Assembly (NCBI GenBank): GCA_031763025.1
Contig: JASSKH010000006.1
Coordinates: 248,001 to 312,000, forward strand
Reading direction: 5' to 3'
Source: Macrocystis pyrifera
Lineage: Eukaryota; Sar; Phaeophyceae; Laminariales; Laminariaceae
Length of the DNA stretch: 64,000 nucleotides
Each line of letters opens with the position of its first letter. The first letter of the stretch is position 1. Both the position numbers and the translations under genes were made by a program. Shown here in pieces: positions 21,120 to 31,870 of this stretch. Below the pieces are notes generated by a model, which was given only the letters and a program-made list of their open reading frames with translations, had not been told where the DNA came from and ran no database searches.

Positions 21120-21780
21120 GGTTGCAGGAGTGGCCACTACAGCGCATGTCCGGGTCACAGCCGACACGGGGGAAGAGGTGGAAACGCTGATGAAGAGTTG
21201 CACAGTGAAGGCCGTAGAGGGGGGGGGGGCGGTGAGGGGCAGGACACCGCGTGTGTAGTTTTCTTCGTTGTCTACGCGGTGTCGGTGAAGGTACAGTCGT
21301 AGCCGGACCGGGGGAGATGTATGATGCTGGCGCAATCGCTGACGTGGATTCATTTTTCGGACAGCGGCGAGGAGGGGGGGGGGAGCCCCTGCTGTGTGCG
21401 CGAGAAGGTCACGGGTTGGGCACCACACGAAGAAGCCCTGAGGTTGCACCACAGGAGGAAGTACTGAGGTTGGACTTAGATAGTGAGGAAATTACGATAC
21501 CAGTGCCAACCAGGAGGACGAAGGAGTGGCCCTAGAGGACGCGGACGGTGACTGTACGTGAGTTTCCCCGTGTTTGCGGGACAACCGTACCACGCGGTGT
21601 ACTTGGTCAGACCAGTGAGGCTTTTCGTACGGCTTCTTCTGCAGCCGAGCAAGCTACGTGTGAACGGGAAAGAGAAAAAGAACGGCGAGAAAGCGTTAGA
21701 GAGGGGTAGGAAGACGATGGAAGCCAGGAGGGGGTTCAGACTGGCGGGGGAGTTCATGGAAGACGTGGGGTGATGGAGAT
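21120..21780 (+). pseudogene. Reverse transcriptase palm and thumb, catalytic pair lost (DIRS-like copy 2)
   Basis: TTAHVRVTADTGEEVETLM aligns with EHVTVAQATGRPVAQWP in copy 1. Next comes FFVVYAVSVKVQS, where copy 1 has FFMDDAIPAEVQW. The two Asp codons of the YxDD box are replaced by GTC TAC (Val-Tyr) at 21,270-21,275. Later, PEVAPQEEVLRLDLDSEEIT and VFAGQPYHAVYLVRPVRLFV match the thumb region. The copy cannot encode an active RT. Confidence 0.75.
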
Positions 21781-21789
21781 GGTGCCTGA

Positions 21790-22427
21790 AGGAGGGCATG
21801 GTCAGAGAGGGAGAAAGGTTGGCGGCGCTTTTTGTCAGATTCGCAGAGAAGGCCCATAAAAAATCTGGTTTTCGGACGCGTCTCCCCGACGCTGTTGGGG
21901 GACTGTGCCTGGGAAGGAGGATATACTGGAGATGCAGCTTGTTGGTGGACGAGAGGAAGACGACGATTAGCAGCTGGAAAAGCAAGACGGGAACCGGTTG
22001 TCTATCAAAGATCTGGAGCTGATGGGGATGGTGATCACAGCTTGCGTGATGATAGTGATCAGGAAAGCTGGACCAACGAAGGAAGGAGAGTGGGTGCTGA
22101 TAAAGGGGAGCAATTCATTGTCGGCGTAGTGGGTGGTTACCTGCGGGGAGGGGAGAGGGGGAAGAGAAGTCAGGGGGAGCGATGAAGAAGATGGAAGTGT
22201 TGGAGAGGATAAGAGTGTGGAGCTTCCAGGCAAAGCACGCACGGGGCGTGGAGCTAGTTCTGGCTGACAGGATAACGCGGTGGAAGAAAAATGAAATTCA
22301 ACCCGGGCTGGCCGCACAACGTTCGACTCTCCTACGTAAGGCCCAGGCGCTCGGAGTGGCGTGGAAGAGATGTGTTCAGAATTTGGCGCGCTGCTACGCA
22401 CTCGGACAAGGTTGCAAAATCGACTAG
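21790..22427 (+). pseudogene. RNase H domain remains (DIRS-like copy 2)
   Basis: Frames give FVRFAEKAHKKSGFRTRLPD, GGLCLGRRIYWRCSLLVDE and, in the last frame, RIRVWSFQAKHARGVELVLA followed by DRITRWKKNEIQPGL. The last segment is the typical end of RNase H in this family (QAKHxRGVxxxLADxxTRW). Of the catalytic acids I could place none with certainty in the middle part, which is shifted between frames. Confidence 0.65.
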
Positions 22428-22639
22428 GAAGGCTTCTGTGAAAGGTTGGAGCATGTGGGTGTGCTGAAAGGTTATGAGGGGAGGGAGAAATGCCTGGGCG
22501 GAGAGATGCACGAGTTGGAGCTGGTAGATGGTTTGACGGACATTATGGCTTAATCCTGCGCGGAGAGTAAAAACAAAGAATCAACCGTGGCGGGGAAGTG
22601 GTAACGGTACACGTTTACCACGAGCTGTGGGAGGAGTTA

Positions 22640-22985
22640 TCAATGCCGCTGCAGAATTTCATGATCAAGGCGGTGAAATGGGGGATTAAGAGAGCGCACG
22701 TGGAGGCCGGAACCAAACGCGGACGAGTAGACCGCCAACGTAGGAGATGAGCTGATGAAGGAGAGAATAGGGGACTGGGGCGTGGCAGGGTGTGGCGTTG
22801 TCGTACAAGCTGTTGCCGACGGCTTCGGAGTTGGTCGAAGGGCAGGGGGCTGGGTACATCAGGGTTACTGCTTGAAAAGAGGAGACACTGCCTTCTTGGA
22901 GAAAGGCGTATAGCTGGGGCCAGAGAGGCGGGGGGCGGCGAACACCGCAGAAGTGTATTCAGAAGAGGTCCAAAATGATCGTGTA
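22640..22985 (+). pseudogene. Tyrosine recombinase fragment (DIRS-like copy 2)
   Basis: Frames contain KWGIKRAHVEAGTKRG and, about 200 bp on, HQGYCLKRGDTAFLEKG. These match GIKRAHVETG and IRRGDVAFFRDN of copy 1. The catalytic HSxR...Y half was not found. Confidence 0.6.
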
Positions 22986-23088
22986 GTTGAAAGCAGGATA
23001 GAGTACAAAAATGTGCTAACAGTCTGGGGGTTGGAGAATAGGAGAGAAATAATATACAAAATCGGGGTAGAGGGGGGGGGGGGGGGGG

Positions 23089-23340
23089 TGTAGTGAAACA
23101 ATACCTGGCACTAGGATGTCACAAGGAGATCACCGCTGCATGTATAGATAGGACAAGCATACGCAGAAGCATCGGTAGAGCAGTGGCAACAGCAGCAGCA
23201 GCTAGTGCAGCGGCAGGAGCAGCAGTAGTTGAGAGGATCGACGGGTCGGAGAGTAGGGGAGTAGATATACAGTACGTAGTGTCTTCAATCGCGATCTTCC
23301 ACCCACCCACCTTATTGCGTCACGAGCTGGGAGGTTAAAG
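23089..23340 (+). repeat. CAG-rich tract after the DIRS-like copy
   Basis: A GCAGCAGCAGCAGCTAGTGC tract at about 23,188-23,235 lies in an 81-codon frame that encodes alanine-rich low-complexity sequence. No domain. Confidence 0.6.
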
Positions 23341-25699
23341 GCGAGGGAGAGCGGGGCGAGAGATGAGGGGGGGGGGGGGCTACAGGGGGAGTTTTGCTGT
23401 TGAGATTGACTGTCAGAGTGTTGGGCAGGTCCGCCGCGTACAATAGCTGTAATAGGAGACGGAGAAGGAGGGGGACGGGGAAATGTACCAGGGGAATCCG
23501 TCACAGGTCTACCCATCGCCGCCGTGGACGCCATGGGATACTATGGAACATGCATTGTTTCGTGAAAAGTCCACCAAACGATTTCGTGGGCTTATTATAG
23601 AATAAATCACCTCCGCCCGAGGAAGGAACACACGAAACAACAGACCACATTGATGGGTGGCTGTCGAAAAACGGGAGTCCTGAGTAGATATTTCAACCCG
23701 CCTTTCGTCTTAAAGTTGTATGCTGACGTGTGGTTTGCATCTTGTAATTTTTGTCGACGATCGGAATGTCCTCGTTGAAAGTAGAAGCAGACCAACCGAG
23801 GTTCTCACCCGTTTCGGATCCGTTTCGGATCCGGACTGGGGTCAGGGTCAAGTGTTGGGCTGAGTCTACACCGTCATATTGATCCCACTATGTAGATATT
23901 CCTAGCCTCCATATACCATCAACGCACTACGAGTACTTGAACAGCTCCGCCCTCTATGTATCATTCCTGACGGAGTACAAGAGGAGCTCGTAGATCAAAA
24001 CTGGACATTGAACAGAGGCAATATTAATTTGTACCATTGTGTGTATTTTGCAGGTCAATGGCGTTCCGTCCGTATGTGGTCTCGAACTTCCGCACAGCTG
24101 ATATGTTACTTATTATCCGACTGGCGTATTAAACATAGCTGGTTGTTGTTGTTGTCCTTGCATGAATTCTCAAATAAAAAAGTTCGTGACGACCCAGAGA
24201 AAGGTGCTGGAGCCTTAAGAAGAAAAACCTTACAACAAACAACTTTCAACTGGGAACCACGGCGCTTCCCATCTAAAAGTAGACGAGACGAAGAAAGCGT
24301 ACACACGAATGGAAATCAATGTGCAAACTGCAATAACGTGGCCGCGGGTATCCACTCAACTACACAATTAACCAACTCGTGGCTACTGACGACAGCAGTT
24401 GCTGGTTGGAGTGCTGCCTGTGCGATAAGAATCCCAACGTAGTCGTGAACACATAGAGGGACACGTTTGGTCTCTAGGGTGCTATAGGAGTGAGGACTCG
24501 CGGACATGCAGTGAACAAACCCAAACGAACCCATCACCCCTATACAAACACTAACGATCACCATGTTTTCCCGGACTGCCTGACACAACGTGAAGCACAG
24601 TTTTGGTCTCAAGCCTATAATCAACGGCCACTCTCCATAAAGGGTATACAGGTCGCCAATACTACCCAGTAACGTAACTAACAGGTAAATGGCACTGCCT
24701 CGTAAAACAAAATTACAAACGATGACTGCAGCTCTCGTGACGGTGGGTACGCCGGTCGTAGGTCTGCGTGCTCCACCCTGCTGCCGTCCTCCATAGTCTC
24801 CTCGTTACTTTAGCCAAACCCGCACGCTCCCTCGCGCGTGCTCTTGCTGCCATTTTCTTCCAGTCGGTTCCCCCTTTCCCACGATAAAGCAGCAGTTTAC
24901 GTTGGTCGAAAATTAAAGTGCGATTTTCGTTTGCTTGCTTTTCCTATTAATTAATTGTCCGGTGGATTAGCAAACTTGCCGCGTAAGGGGCCCTCACGCA
25001 GACGTCGTCGAGCAAGCGCGCATAGGCATTCGGGCAGCACATCGAAAGGACTTGGAAGCAAAGAATGGGATACGCGAGCAAGATCCGTATTTCAAAGCTT
25101 CAGAAAAATTACTCGAATGCACAAGACTCCCGCACGTTTCAGACCTTTTTAGCCCTGTTCTAGGCGCAATACTTTGCCACCGTACTTCGCAACTTCGATG
25201 CTTGTCCCAAACAATTATAATCAACCACCTGGAGAACAGCAAACGTATGGTGCTAACTTCTTTTCAACGGCGATGTAGTCATTGTACGACAGTAGGCTCG
25301 GGGTTTTACAAAGTCGGGGGTTTCGATGTGTTCCTGACTAGCGCAACTTCGAGATCACAAAAACACCTCGCGAGTCGTTTTGGACTGCCTAGGACTGGTG
25401 TCCAACGCACAATATGCTCTTAGTCAACCCATCTGAAGTGCCCGTCCCTCTTTTAGGTGGTCGTATTCAATGAGGGTCTGTAGTTGTCCGCATACGAAGT
25501 GCAAACGTTTAAAAAACGACCGTTGCTTGGAGTAGGTTTAGCAATCTGGGAGAAAGGATTTTTAGGGGTGTTTTTGACTTAAACATTGCGTAGCGCGGTC
25601 TGCACTTCGGAATCGTCGTCCGCAATTGAGAAACTTCCTGTTTTGATGCAAACACGGCGCAGCTGCGTTATAAACAGCTTTGGCCAGTATTGGCTGCGG
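23341..25699. other. No assignable gene
   Basis: The longest frames, 144 codons at 24,008-24,442 and 123 codons at 25,052-25,423, both plus strand, have no recognisable domain. A small direct duplication, CGTTTCGGATC twice, lies at about 23,811-23,836. One of the frames could be an exon of an unknown gene, but nothing supports a choice. Confidence 0.4.
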
Positions 25700-25757
25700 T
25701 TTGGGGTTAGGGTTGGAGTTAGGGTTAGGGTTAGGGTTAGGGGTTGGGTTGGGTCTT
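25700..25757 (+). repeat. Degenerate interstitial telomere-type repeat
   Basis: TTAGGG-type units including GTTAGGGTTAGGGTTAGGG, flanked by variants such as TTGGAG and TTGGG. It is the second telomere-like site, again with the G-rich strand on the plus strand. It is shorter and less pure than the array at 7401. Confidence 0.9.
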
Positions 25758-27363
25758 CGCCCGTACCTTGATACCAACACGAACGTAAACACCTGAATAG
25801 CCTAGCACCCTAAATATCTATTCGCCCAGATTATAAGCGGACCTCGTTTTTTGTCTCATTTTATTTGCACCTCAAAATTCGACTATTAATAGTTTCAACT
25901 GCACGCCCAGATCGGGAAGTAGGCCTGCGTCGAGAACCAGACGAAGCCCAGCCTCAAGTGATTCGTATAGTTCTGTGATCAGCCACTTGGTCCACCACGC
26001 ACTTTATTGCTAGGTGCGATCGAACCAAAGGGTCAATCGCAACCTGTAAAAAAAAACGCATATTTTCTTGTTGAACAAACAATATCTATTAACGTATTGA
26101 TGTCAACCGGAAACCCGGGGATGGGCGGCGGATGTTATCCCCCGTCGCCTTAAGCCAACCAAACGTACTTCCACATGTGAGTTTTGTGTCGTGTCCCAGT
26201 CAAGCCCGTCGCTCTCGTGACAACAGCAGGACGAGCTACTGCTACCCCGGGCGCGTGAGTATGTTGACCCGGCCTGATCCTGAGTGGATCAGGTGCTACA
26301 GATAAAGCTATCCGGCAAGAACCAACCACCAGCCCTCCAAGAGGGTGGTAGAGCTGGTGCTGCTGTTGTATAACGGGTGTACACTAGACGCAGTACGTTT
26401 GTACATGCATGACGGGTGAGCGCGTCCAGCGATCGGCTGACAGGACCGAGCACCGGTCGATTGTAAAACGAACACCGGGTTTTGAGTGTGTCAGAAGGCA
26501 ACAGAAGGCATGATACAACAAACTCACATAGCGTTTGTCATCCTTGTCCAAGCCACAACATGTGCTATCTCTCCACAGTCGACCGGTGGTGATCTTGCCG
26601 TGTTGCTGGTCTCGTCTCATTAGCTACATGTATTTCGTGTTTTTTAGCTCTCTTCGTACTTTTTGCTTCCTCTTGGTTCGACAGTGTTGATGTGTACAAA
26701 GATTTGCACATATTTGGCCTCAAGTGACTCTTTGAGTCCAGTTATCATATTGCTCTTCCAGACGTACCCCTTGTTTCAAAGAAATAGGTCATAGGCGATT
26801 CTGGCAAGGCTCCGTGGAAAGCCTTGTGCTCGTAGACTGCTCCCAGAACAGAAGGATTGCTAGTTGGGCGATCTCACTCTAAACCCACAAAACATTCCGT
26901 TTCAAGTGACATGGGTATACCGACAGGCATCATCTGCTGTTTGGTGCTGCTGTACTACGTACAGTTTTTCTGCTGTGAGCAGGTCAAGATCAGACACTTC
27001 CATCGCACGCGCCAGACATGTTTGGTAGTACAGTAGTTTGGGTTGGTCGGTTTGTTTATGTAGTTGTAGCGTTTCGTCTCTCCATGTATACGTGCAAAGC
27101 ATACCCTGTTGGTATTGTACTGTATACTATTCGTTGTGTACAGTACGACAGAAGATGATAAAAACTGTGATTTTCACGCTTGGGGTCCAGATCGTTTTAC
27201 AAGAAAAACTTAGTCCGTGAGGACTACTAAACCCGCGAAGCTGACGCCGTGTAGCCACCAGTCGAGTTGTTCCACAGCGTTACAGTCCGGTCGAGCTGGG
27301 TACGAGACGTTTGCCAAGAATCGGCACACCAGATATCACACGGTACCGGAACGGCCATCAGAC
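25758..27363. other. No assignable gene
   Basis: Frames are below 80 codons and unrecognised, including a 78-codon minus-strand frame with an ATG at 26,618-26,620. I see no clear repeats. Confidence 0.4.
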
Positions 27364-27741
27364 ATGGCGCAAGTAGAGTCCCAAAATCAACCTTCGTCCG
27401 GCGATGTTGAGGGTGATCTCTCTTGGAAGCGATTTCTTGACGGAGGTTTGGACGGAGCTTCGGATGCCATGGTTCTGACGGGGCTGCACAAGGTGAAGCT
27501 GTCCTGGATGGATGAGCTCGAGGAGAATCCTCGCTCGTGTAGTTGCGGGGCCACAACGATATGGCTCATTCCACGTCCGCACCAAGCAGCCAAACGTGTG
27601 CTGTTGACTCCAGATCTCCGTATAAAAAGCACTATTCGTAGGGATGTCCTTTTTCAACAAAGAGATCAAACAGGACACCCCGCTAGGCAGTTTCGAGATC
27701 CAGACAGGTCATGGTCGAAACACCGAGACAAATCGAACTGA
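27364..27741 (+). CDS. Possible hypothetical protein, 125 codons
   Basis: An ATG at 27,364 opens a frame beginning MAQVESQNQPSSGDVEGDLS and continuing LDGGLDGASDAMVLTGL. The first 65 codons have a balanced, protein-like composition. The rest is more basic and may be read-through of an exon end. I do not recognise a domain, signal peptide or membrane segment. An intron-containing gene or a remnant of a mobile element would both fit. The minus strand is open over part of the same stretch, which lowers confidence. Confidence 0.3.
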   Translation: MAQVESQNQPSSGDVEGDLSWKRFLDGGLDGASDAMVLTGLHKVKLSWMDELEENPRSCSCGATTIWLIPRPHQAAKRVLLTPDLRIKSTIRRDVLFQQRDQTGHPARQFRDPDRSWSKHRDKSN

Positions 27742-28647
27742 ACAAAGGTATTTGGGTAAACTCGTTCAGAAACTCCATTCCGTTTATGATTCTTGTATTT
27801 CGTTGTTACGTTTTTAAGAGTGTGGAGTTGTTTTAGTTTTGTGCGTGCATCCTGCGCCACGCCGCAAAATGCAAGAATTATGATACCGACTCGAAACCAA
27901 CTTTACCCTAATGCGATGCGCGACAGTAGTATCCTTCTTATCTTGTACGTGTCGAGTATGTTTGCGTTTTTACTTTAGTTTTCCCGTCTCACAGTTTGCG
28001 ACAACTCTGCCTGTGCCTCCTCTGTGTTGAACACTCATCAAAGGCTCTGGGTATACCGATGCCGTTGGGTAGAACGAACGGTTCACAGCCAAGATAATTT
28101 GAATAAAATATGCCGTGTACAGATGAAGCAATTGGAAGAGTAAGTACGTAGTAATACGTTGACCGTTACCTTGGGGACCTACGCAGCGGGGTTGCCTGAA
28201 TGCCAGGAAGTGTTCAACGCCCTCGACGGCACAAACATGTATAGTTATCACCAACCCGAACGAATACCCAACCCCGACCCCGCGCCTGTGGTCGCGACTC
28301 CCCCCTTACGCAATGTGGGTTTAGCACAATTCTTGTAGAGACATTGACTTCCTTAGGAAACCCCACAGTGTGTCGACAACCGCTCAGTTTGGTACGCCTC
28401 ATGCTGTGCTACATTTGTGTGATGATGCTGCACCCGCATTGTGCAAGAAGAGGGTGCCGAGCAACTGTACGATGCCCCAAATCACAACACACCCTGCGTA
28501 GTAGCATCAGCATGCGACATTCCCCAGCGGTTTTTTCCGCTCGAGCAAACCATGGACTCTTAGTTTAGTCAGTATTTGGCCCGATACTTCGTACAAACAC
28601 GGTTTCACTCCATTCATTTGGTTTAATAGCTGTATTTCATTGTGTCG
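27742..28647. other. No assignable gene
   Basis: Short frames only; nothing recognised. Confidence 0.4.
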
Positions 28648-29352
28648 TCAAGAAGGTATGGCGACGATGCCGATTTGCCGTCTTGTCTGTTGCATAACAA
28701 AACAAATATGGCCACCACCACCAGCAGGGACGGCAGAAGCAGAAACAGCGGCAGACCCAGAAGCATCGTCATCAGAATAGCACACAAGCAATCTGACGTA
28801 TTTCCCGTTTAACCCCCCTTTTCCGAAATTGTGAGCTACCCCTCTGCATGTAAACAGGTCGACACATATCAGCCACACGTTTGTAGGACCGATGTCATCT
28901 GATGTCAATGATCCCATCAAACACCCGGACCAAATGCCTCTGTAGGTGCTCCGACAACGCTGGAACGCAGACGGCAACACATCGAGAGGTAAAGAGGAGT
29001 GCACTGCATCGATCCCACGACTCTTGCAGCACTCCACAATAGAAACCGAGCGCACTCTCCGCGGGCAGCTCGGCGCGTCGACCTGTGCTAAAGAGTCAGA
29101 CCCCACACCTGTGCTGTGAGACAGAGGCGATTTGCCTTCCTCGGCCGCAGGAAGCAGACCCCCCCGCTTCGAGTACGAGGAGACAACGGAGGACAACAAA
29201 CAGTCGTCACCGGCGCAATCATCACCATCATCGTCACCATCGTCGTTGTCATCGCCCCCGACGGCAGTCTCTAAGCTCAGGGGTGTCTTGAAGTCGCACT
29301 TGATCTCGCTAGTGAGTGGGGTCCAGACGGGATTCAGCCGCAACCGAGGCAC
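28648..29352 (-). CDS. Possible hypothetical protein or exon, 234 codons, minus strand
   Basis: A continuous minus-strand frame without an in-frame ATG near its start; a TGA lies just upstream, so it would be an internal or terminal exon. It has an Asp-rich low-complexity segment (DDNDDGDDDGDD, from a GAC/GAT microsatellite near 29,220-29,265), a central Ser/Cys-rich region and no membrane segment. No domain is recognised. It is the longest non-repeat minus-strand frame of the 23-40 kb region. It could be chance. Confidence 0.3.
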   Translation of the reverse strand: MPRLRLNPVWTPLTSEIKCDFKTPLSLETAVGGDDNDDGDDDGDDCAGDDCLLSSVVSSYSKRGGLLPAAEEGKSPLSHSTGVGSDSLAQVDAPSCPRRVRSVSIVECCKSRGIDAVHSSLPLDVLPSAFQRCRSTYRGIWSGCLMGSLTSDDIGPTNVWLICVDLFTCRGVAHNFGKGGLNGKYVRLLVCYSDDDASGSAAVSASAVPAGGGGHICFVMQQTRRQIGIVAIPS

Positions 29353-30655
29353 TCGCGTTGAAGTTAGCTGGACACATCACGGATACCATGCTAGGCTGTG
29401 TGGGGCACCTCGACCTAGCCTGTTAATTCCGGTGCCCTGTTAAACAAATTCCGCCTACAACATGATCGGCGGTCTGCCGCTTCACACGGACCACTCGTTT
29501 GCCTCGGAGCCTTCAAGTGGGGATATGAAGTAGATTCAAGTCTGACGAATGCGTGCGCGTGATAGTACCTAGCCAGCGCATTGATCGGGGGCTTGCCTTC
29601 AAGGTATCGAGAACATTGCCTGCGTGGTCCGCACATAGATTTTCATTGAACAATAGTAAATAATTTCCGCGCTAAGTCGTTTCCTGCATTGCTCAGAAAT
29701 GTAGCGTACACGAGCTTGTAGCTGGTGGGGTGGGCGAGTATGGGAATAGTATAGTAGTTCGAGTAGTCATCCGGGCAAGGTAACCGTGTATTTCCGTGGA
29801 GAGCACTCACCCTAACGACGAGTATGATTTGGGCATGGTGATCTGTCAATCTCCTTGACCAAGTGGTTAACGCGGCTAACAGTAGTATCTCTGGCGTAGC
29901 TTTGTTACCACTGGGCTTGTATCTCTCTAGGGTTAAAGAATGGCACGGACACTGGTTGTGCCGAATGTCGACAGTTAGAAAGAACGGTTTGATTTGAAAA
30001 CACGCTCACTTTTTTTTTTTTTTGTGTGGCTTTGTATTGGTGGCCTCCTTCCCCTTCAAAGTTTTCACCTGTGCGTTACGTATTTTGTTCCTGTTGTACG
30101 TTGGAGCAGGATGACCATGATAGAGTGCAGGGCACCTGGCAAGAAACATAAACTATGACCCAGACTGGGTTTCCTGTTTCAGAGAAGGCGCGTTCTGGAC
30201 TAAATTCAGCATTTATGACTCCCGAATTTCAGGTGTTCTTGTAAAATCTCGGCCTGGATGTCTTCTGTTTTTTTAGTTGATTATTAACATCGTTACAAAT
30301 TGACAAAACTCGTCAACCAAGTTCTGTACCTGCCATGACGTTTTTTTTTAGGTGCTGTAGTAGTGGGGTGAAGGCCTCTGTCAGTTAGATATAGCATGGA
30401 GGTGACAGCCGCGTGACAATGGTTCCAGCTGCATCTTGAAACAACGCCGACCGCTGTATCGATTGCTCTTTCGATCGTTCGCGTTTTCTGTTTGTTCTGG
30501 GTATCGGTTCGTGTAGCTTTGCTTACGCTTGGTGTTCCCCGGTTTGGCTTTGTCCGGGTACTACACTCTCTTCGTTTTAGCGTATCTATCTTGCCTTGTG
30601 CTCTCTTGTGCTCGCAGTTTCGTTTCTGCCGCCAGTGTGTTTTCTTTCAGAAAAG
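29353..30655. other. No assignable gene
   Basis: Only short frames. A T-tract of about 15 lies near 30,010-30,024. A possible tRNA-derived repeat lies at 29,855-29,985 (separate entry). Confidence 0.4.
29855..29985 (+). repeat. Copy 2 of a short family with tRNA-like boxes
   Basis: GACCAAGTGGTTAACGCGGC resembles the A box of a tRNA gene. About 65 bp on, TATCTCTCTAGGG and GGCACGGACACTGG, then GTCGACAGTTAGAAAGAAC, match the other two family members near 12,350 and 30,920. No full cloverleaf can be drawn, so a tRNA gene is not called. A tRNA-derived SINE fits. Confidence 0.45.
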
Positions 30656-30659
30656 TGGT

Positions 30660-30765
30660 TCATACTAGGGAAATTCAAATTTGAAGCACACGAGCAATAA
30701 GATGACGTAACACTTGGAATCGTCTGCTTGTAGGTCACCAGGCACAACGACGACATCAAGATCAA
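30660..30765 (+). repeat. Diverged repeat, pair with 31,172-31,262
   Basis: TTCAAATTTGAAGCACACGA, then GATGACGT, AATCGT-TG and GTCACCAGGCACAAC are shared with the partner about 510 bp downstream, in the same orientation. Confidence 0.75.
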
Positions 30766-30869
30766 CATACAAAGAGAGCTACACATCATAACGGAAGTTC
30801 ATCGTACACCTCAAGCAAGACAAAAGTGACACTAACCAAAAGGAAACCCGAAGGCGAAACAAGCAGTGG

Positions 30870-30990
30870 AGGCAGGAGGGATTAGTGAAAGCGGACTGCT
30901 GCAGAGCGAGTATCTCTCTTGGATTGAACATCGGCACGGGCACTGCCTGTGTAGAATGTTGACGGGTGTACTTACAAGAAGAACAAATAC
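30870..30990 (+). repeat. Copy 3 of a short family with tRNA-like boxes
   Basis: GGATTAGTGAAAGCGGACTG could be a worn A box. TATCTCTCTTGGATTGAAC and GGCACGGGCACTGCC follow, then GTTGACGGGTG. The block matches the copies at 12,325 and 29,855. Confidence 0.45.
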
Positions 30991-31171
30991 GTCACACAGA
31001 CACACATATGGACAGTCGCACAGACGCAGCATACTAGTCCGTTTTAGCAGAGAGATGGGGGTAATGCAGAGCAGCAGAGAAAGCGTGTCCGTGGTACAGT
31101 AGAACTGATCGACACTAACGAAAACACAACGGGGTTTTAATTTTAGGAAATATCACGATCAAGTAATTGTT

Positions 31172-31262
31172 ATGGTACAACTTCAAATTTGAAGCACACG
31201 AGCTGTGTGATGACGTCAAACTTGCAATCGTGTATGTCACCAGGCACAACAGTAATACCGTC
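31172..31262 (+). repeat. Diverged repeat, pair with 30,660-30,765
   Basis: Shares TTCAAATTTGAAGCACACGA and GTCACCAGGCACAACA with its partner. A CAACAA microsatellite follows at about 31,258-31,300. Confidence 0.75.
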
Positions 31263-31439
31263 AACAACAACAGTGCCAACAGCAACAACAACAACGAGTT
31301 CTTCGCAGATTCCGCACAGCAGGCGTCCCTGCGCGGCTCTATAATTAGATCAGACAGTCCTTCAAAGATGTGAGCGCATCAGCATGTGCCGAATCGACTG
31401 ATTGTTGTTTAAAATTAAGCCCTCAGAAGAACATACAAA

Positions 31440-31870
31440 ATAATGTAGCGTTCAAGGCCAGTGTTTAGTATCGGTCTTGTCCGACAGGCCACAATGAGCA
31501 GGGGGAGAAGATAATTGCAATGAAGTGGGCGAGTGAGCGAGTGCACAGCAGTCGATCAATCACAAAATTCTCCAGTCTCGAGAGCCGCCGCAGGCGGTGA
31601 AATTCTAACTCGTACAAAACAACTCGGCTGAACTCGAAGCGGTACTTCAGGGTTCTGCCGCATTTACACCCGAGATAACTTATCCAACAGATATCCAGCG
31701 CAAACAAATGAGTCGGCATTGGACATACCGTGCTGCATATGCTGCCGTAACACCTTGTACTGTTGTTGTGGTCTACTCGCTACAGGCGACTAAGCTGTCC
31801 GATCAGCGACTCCGCATAGACTACTAGCTGGTGCTGAATAGCATGTCAGCTATCGTTGATACGACCCGTT
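31440..31870 (+). repeat. About 400-bp dispersed repeat, copy A (pair with 36,160-36,535)
   Basis: Shared blocks in order: GTTCAAGGCCAGTGTTTAGT, TATCGGTCT, GGTTCTGCCGCAT-TACACC, CAGC--TGGACATACCG, GTCTACTCGCTACAGGC and GATCAGCGACTC. Orientation is the same as in the partner. No RT or transposase motif is visible. Confidence 0.8.

Larger units (their letters stand above)
20490..23088 (+). mobile_element. DIRS-like retrotransposon, copy 2, decayed
   Basis: Plus-strand blocks in order are RT fingers and first catalytic motif, RT palm and thumb, RNase H, and a fragment of tyrosine recombinase. They align block by block with copy 1 at 4.5-7.4 kb on the other strand. The frame is broken repeatedly and the RT catalytic pair is lost. 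G-tracts at 21,028-21,047 and 23,072-23,088 sit in glycine codons, as in copy 1. The recombinase C-terminal half with the Tyr was not found after the last G-tract, so the element seems truncated there. No terminal repeats were identified. Confidence 0.8.

Noticed and set aside
20826..21452. 208-codon minus-strand frame
   Set aside because: It lies opposite the RT of DIRS-like copy 2 and reads Pro-rich across the G-tract; a shadow frame.
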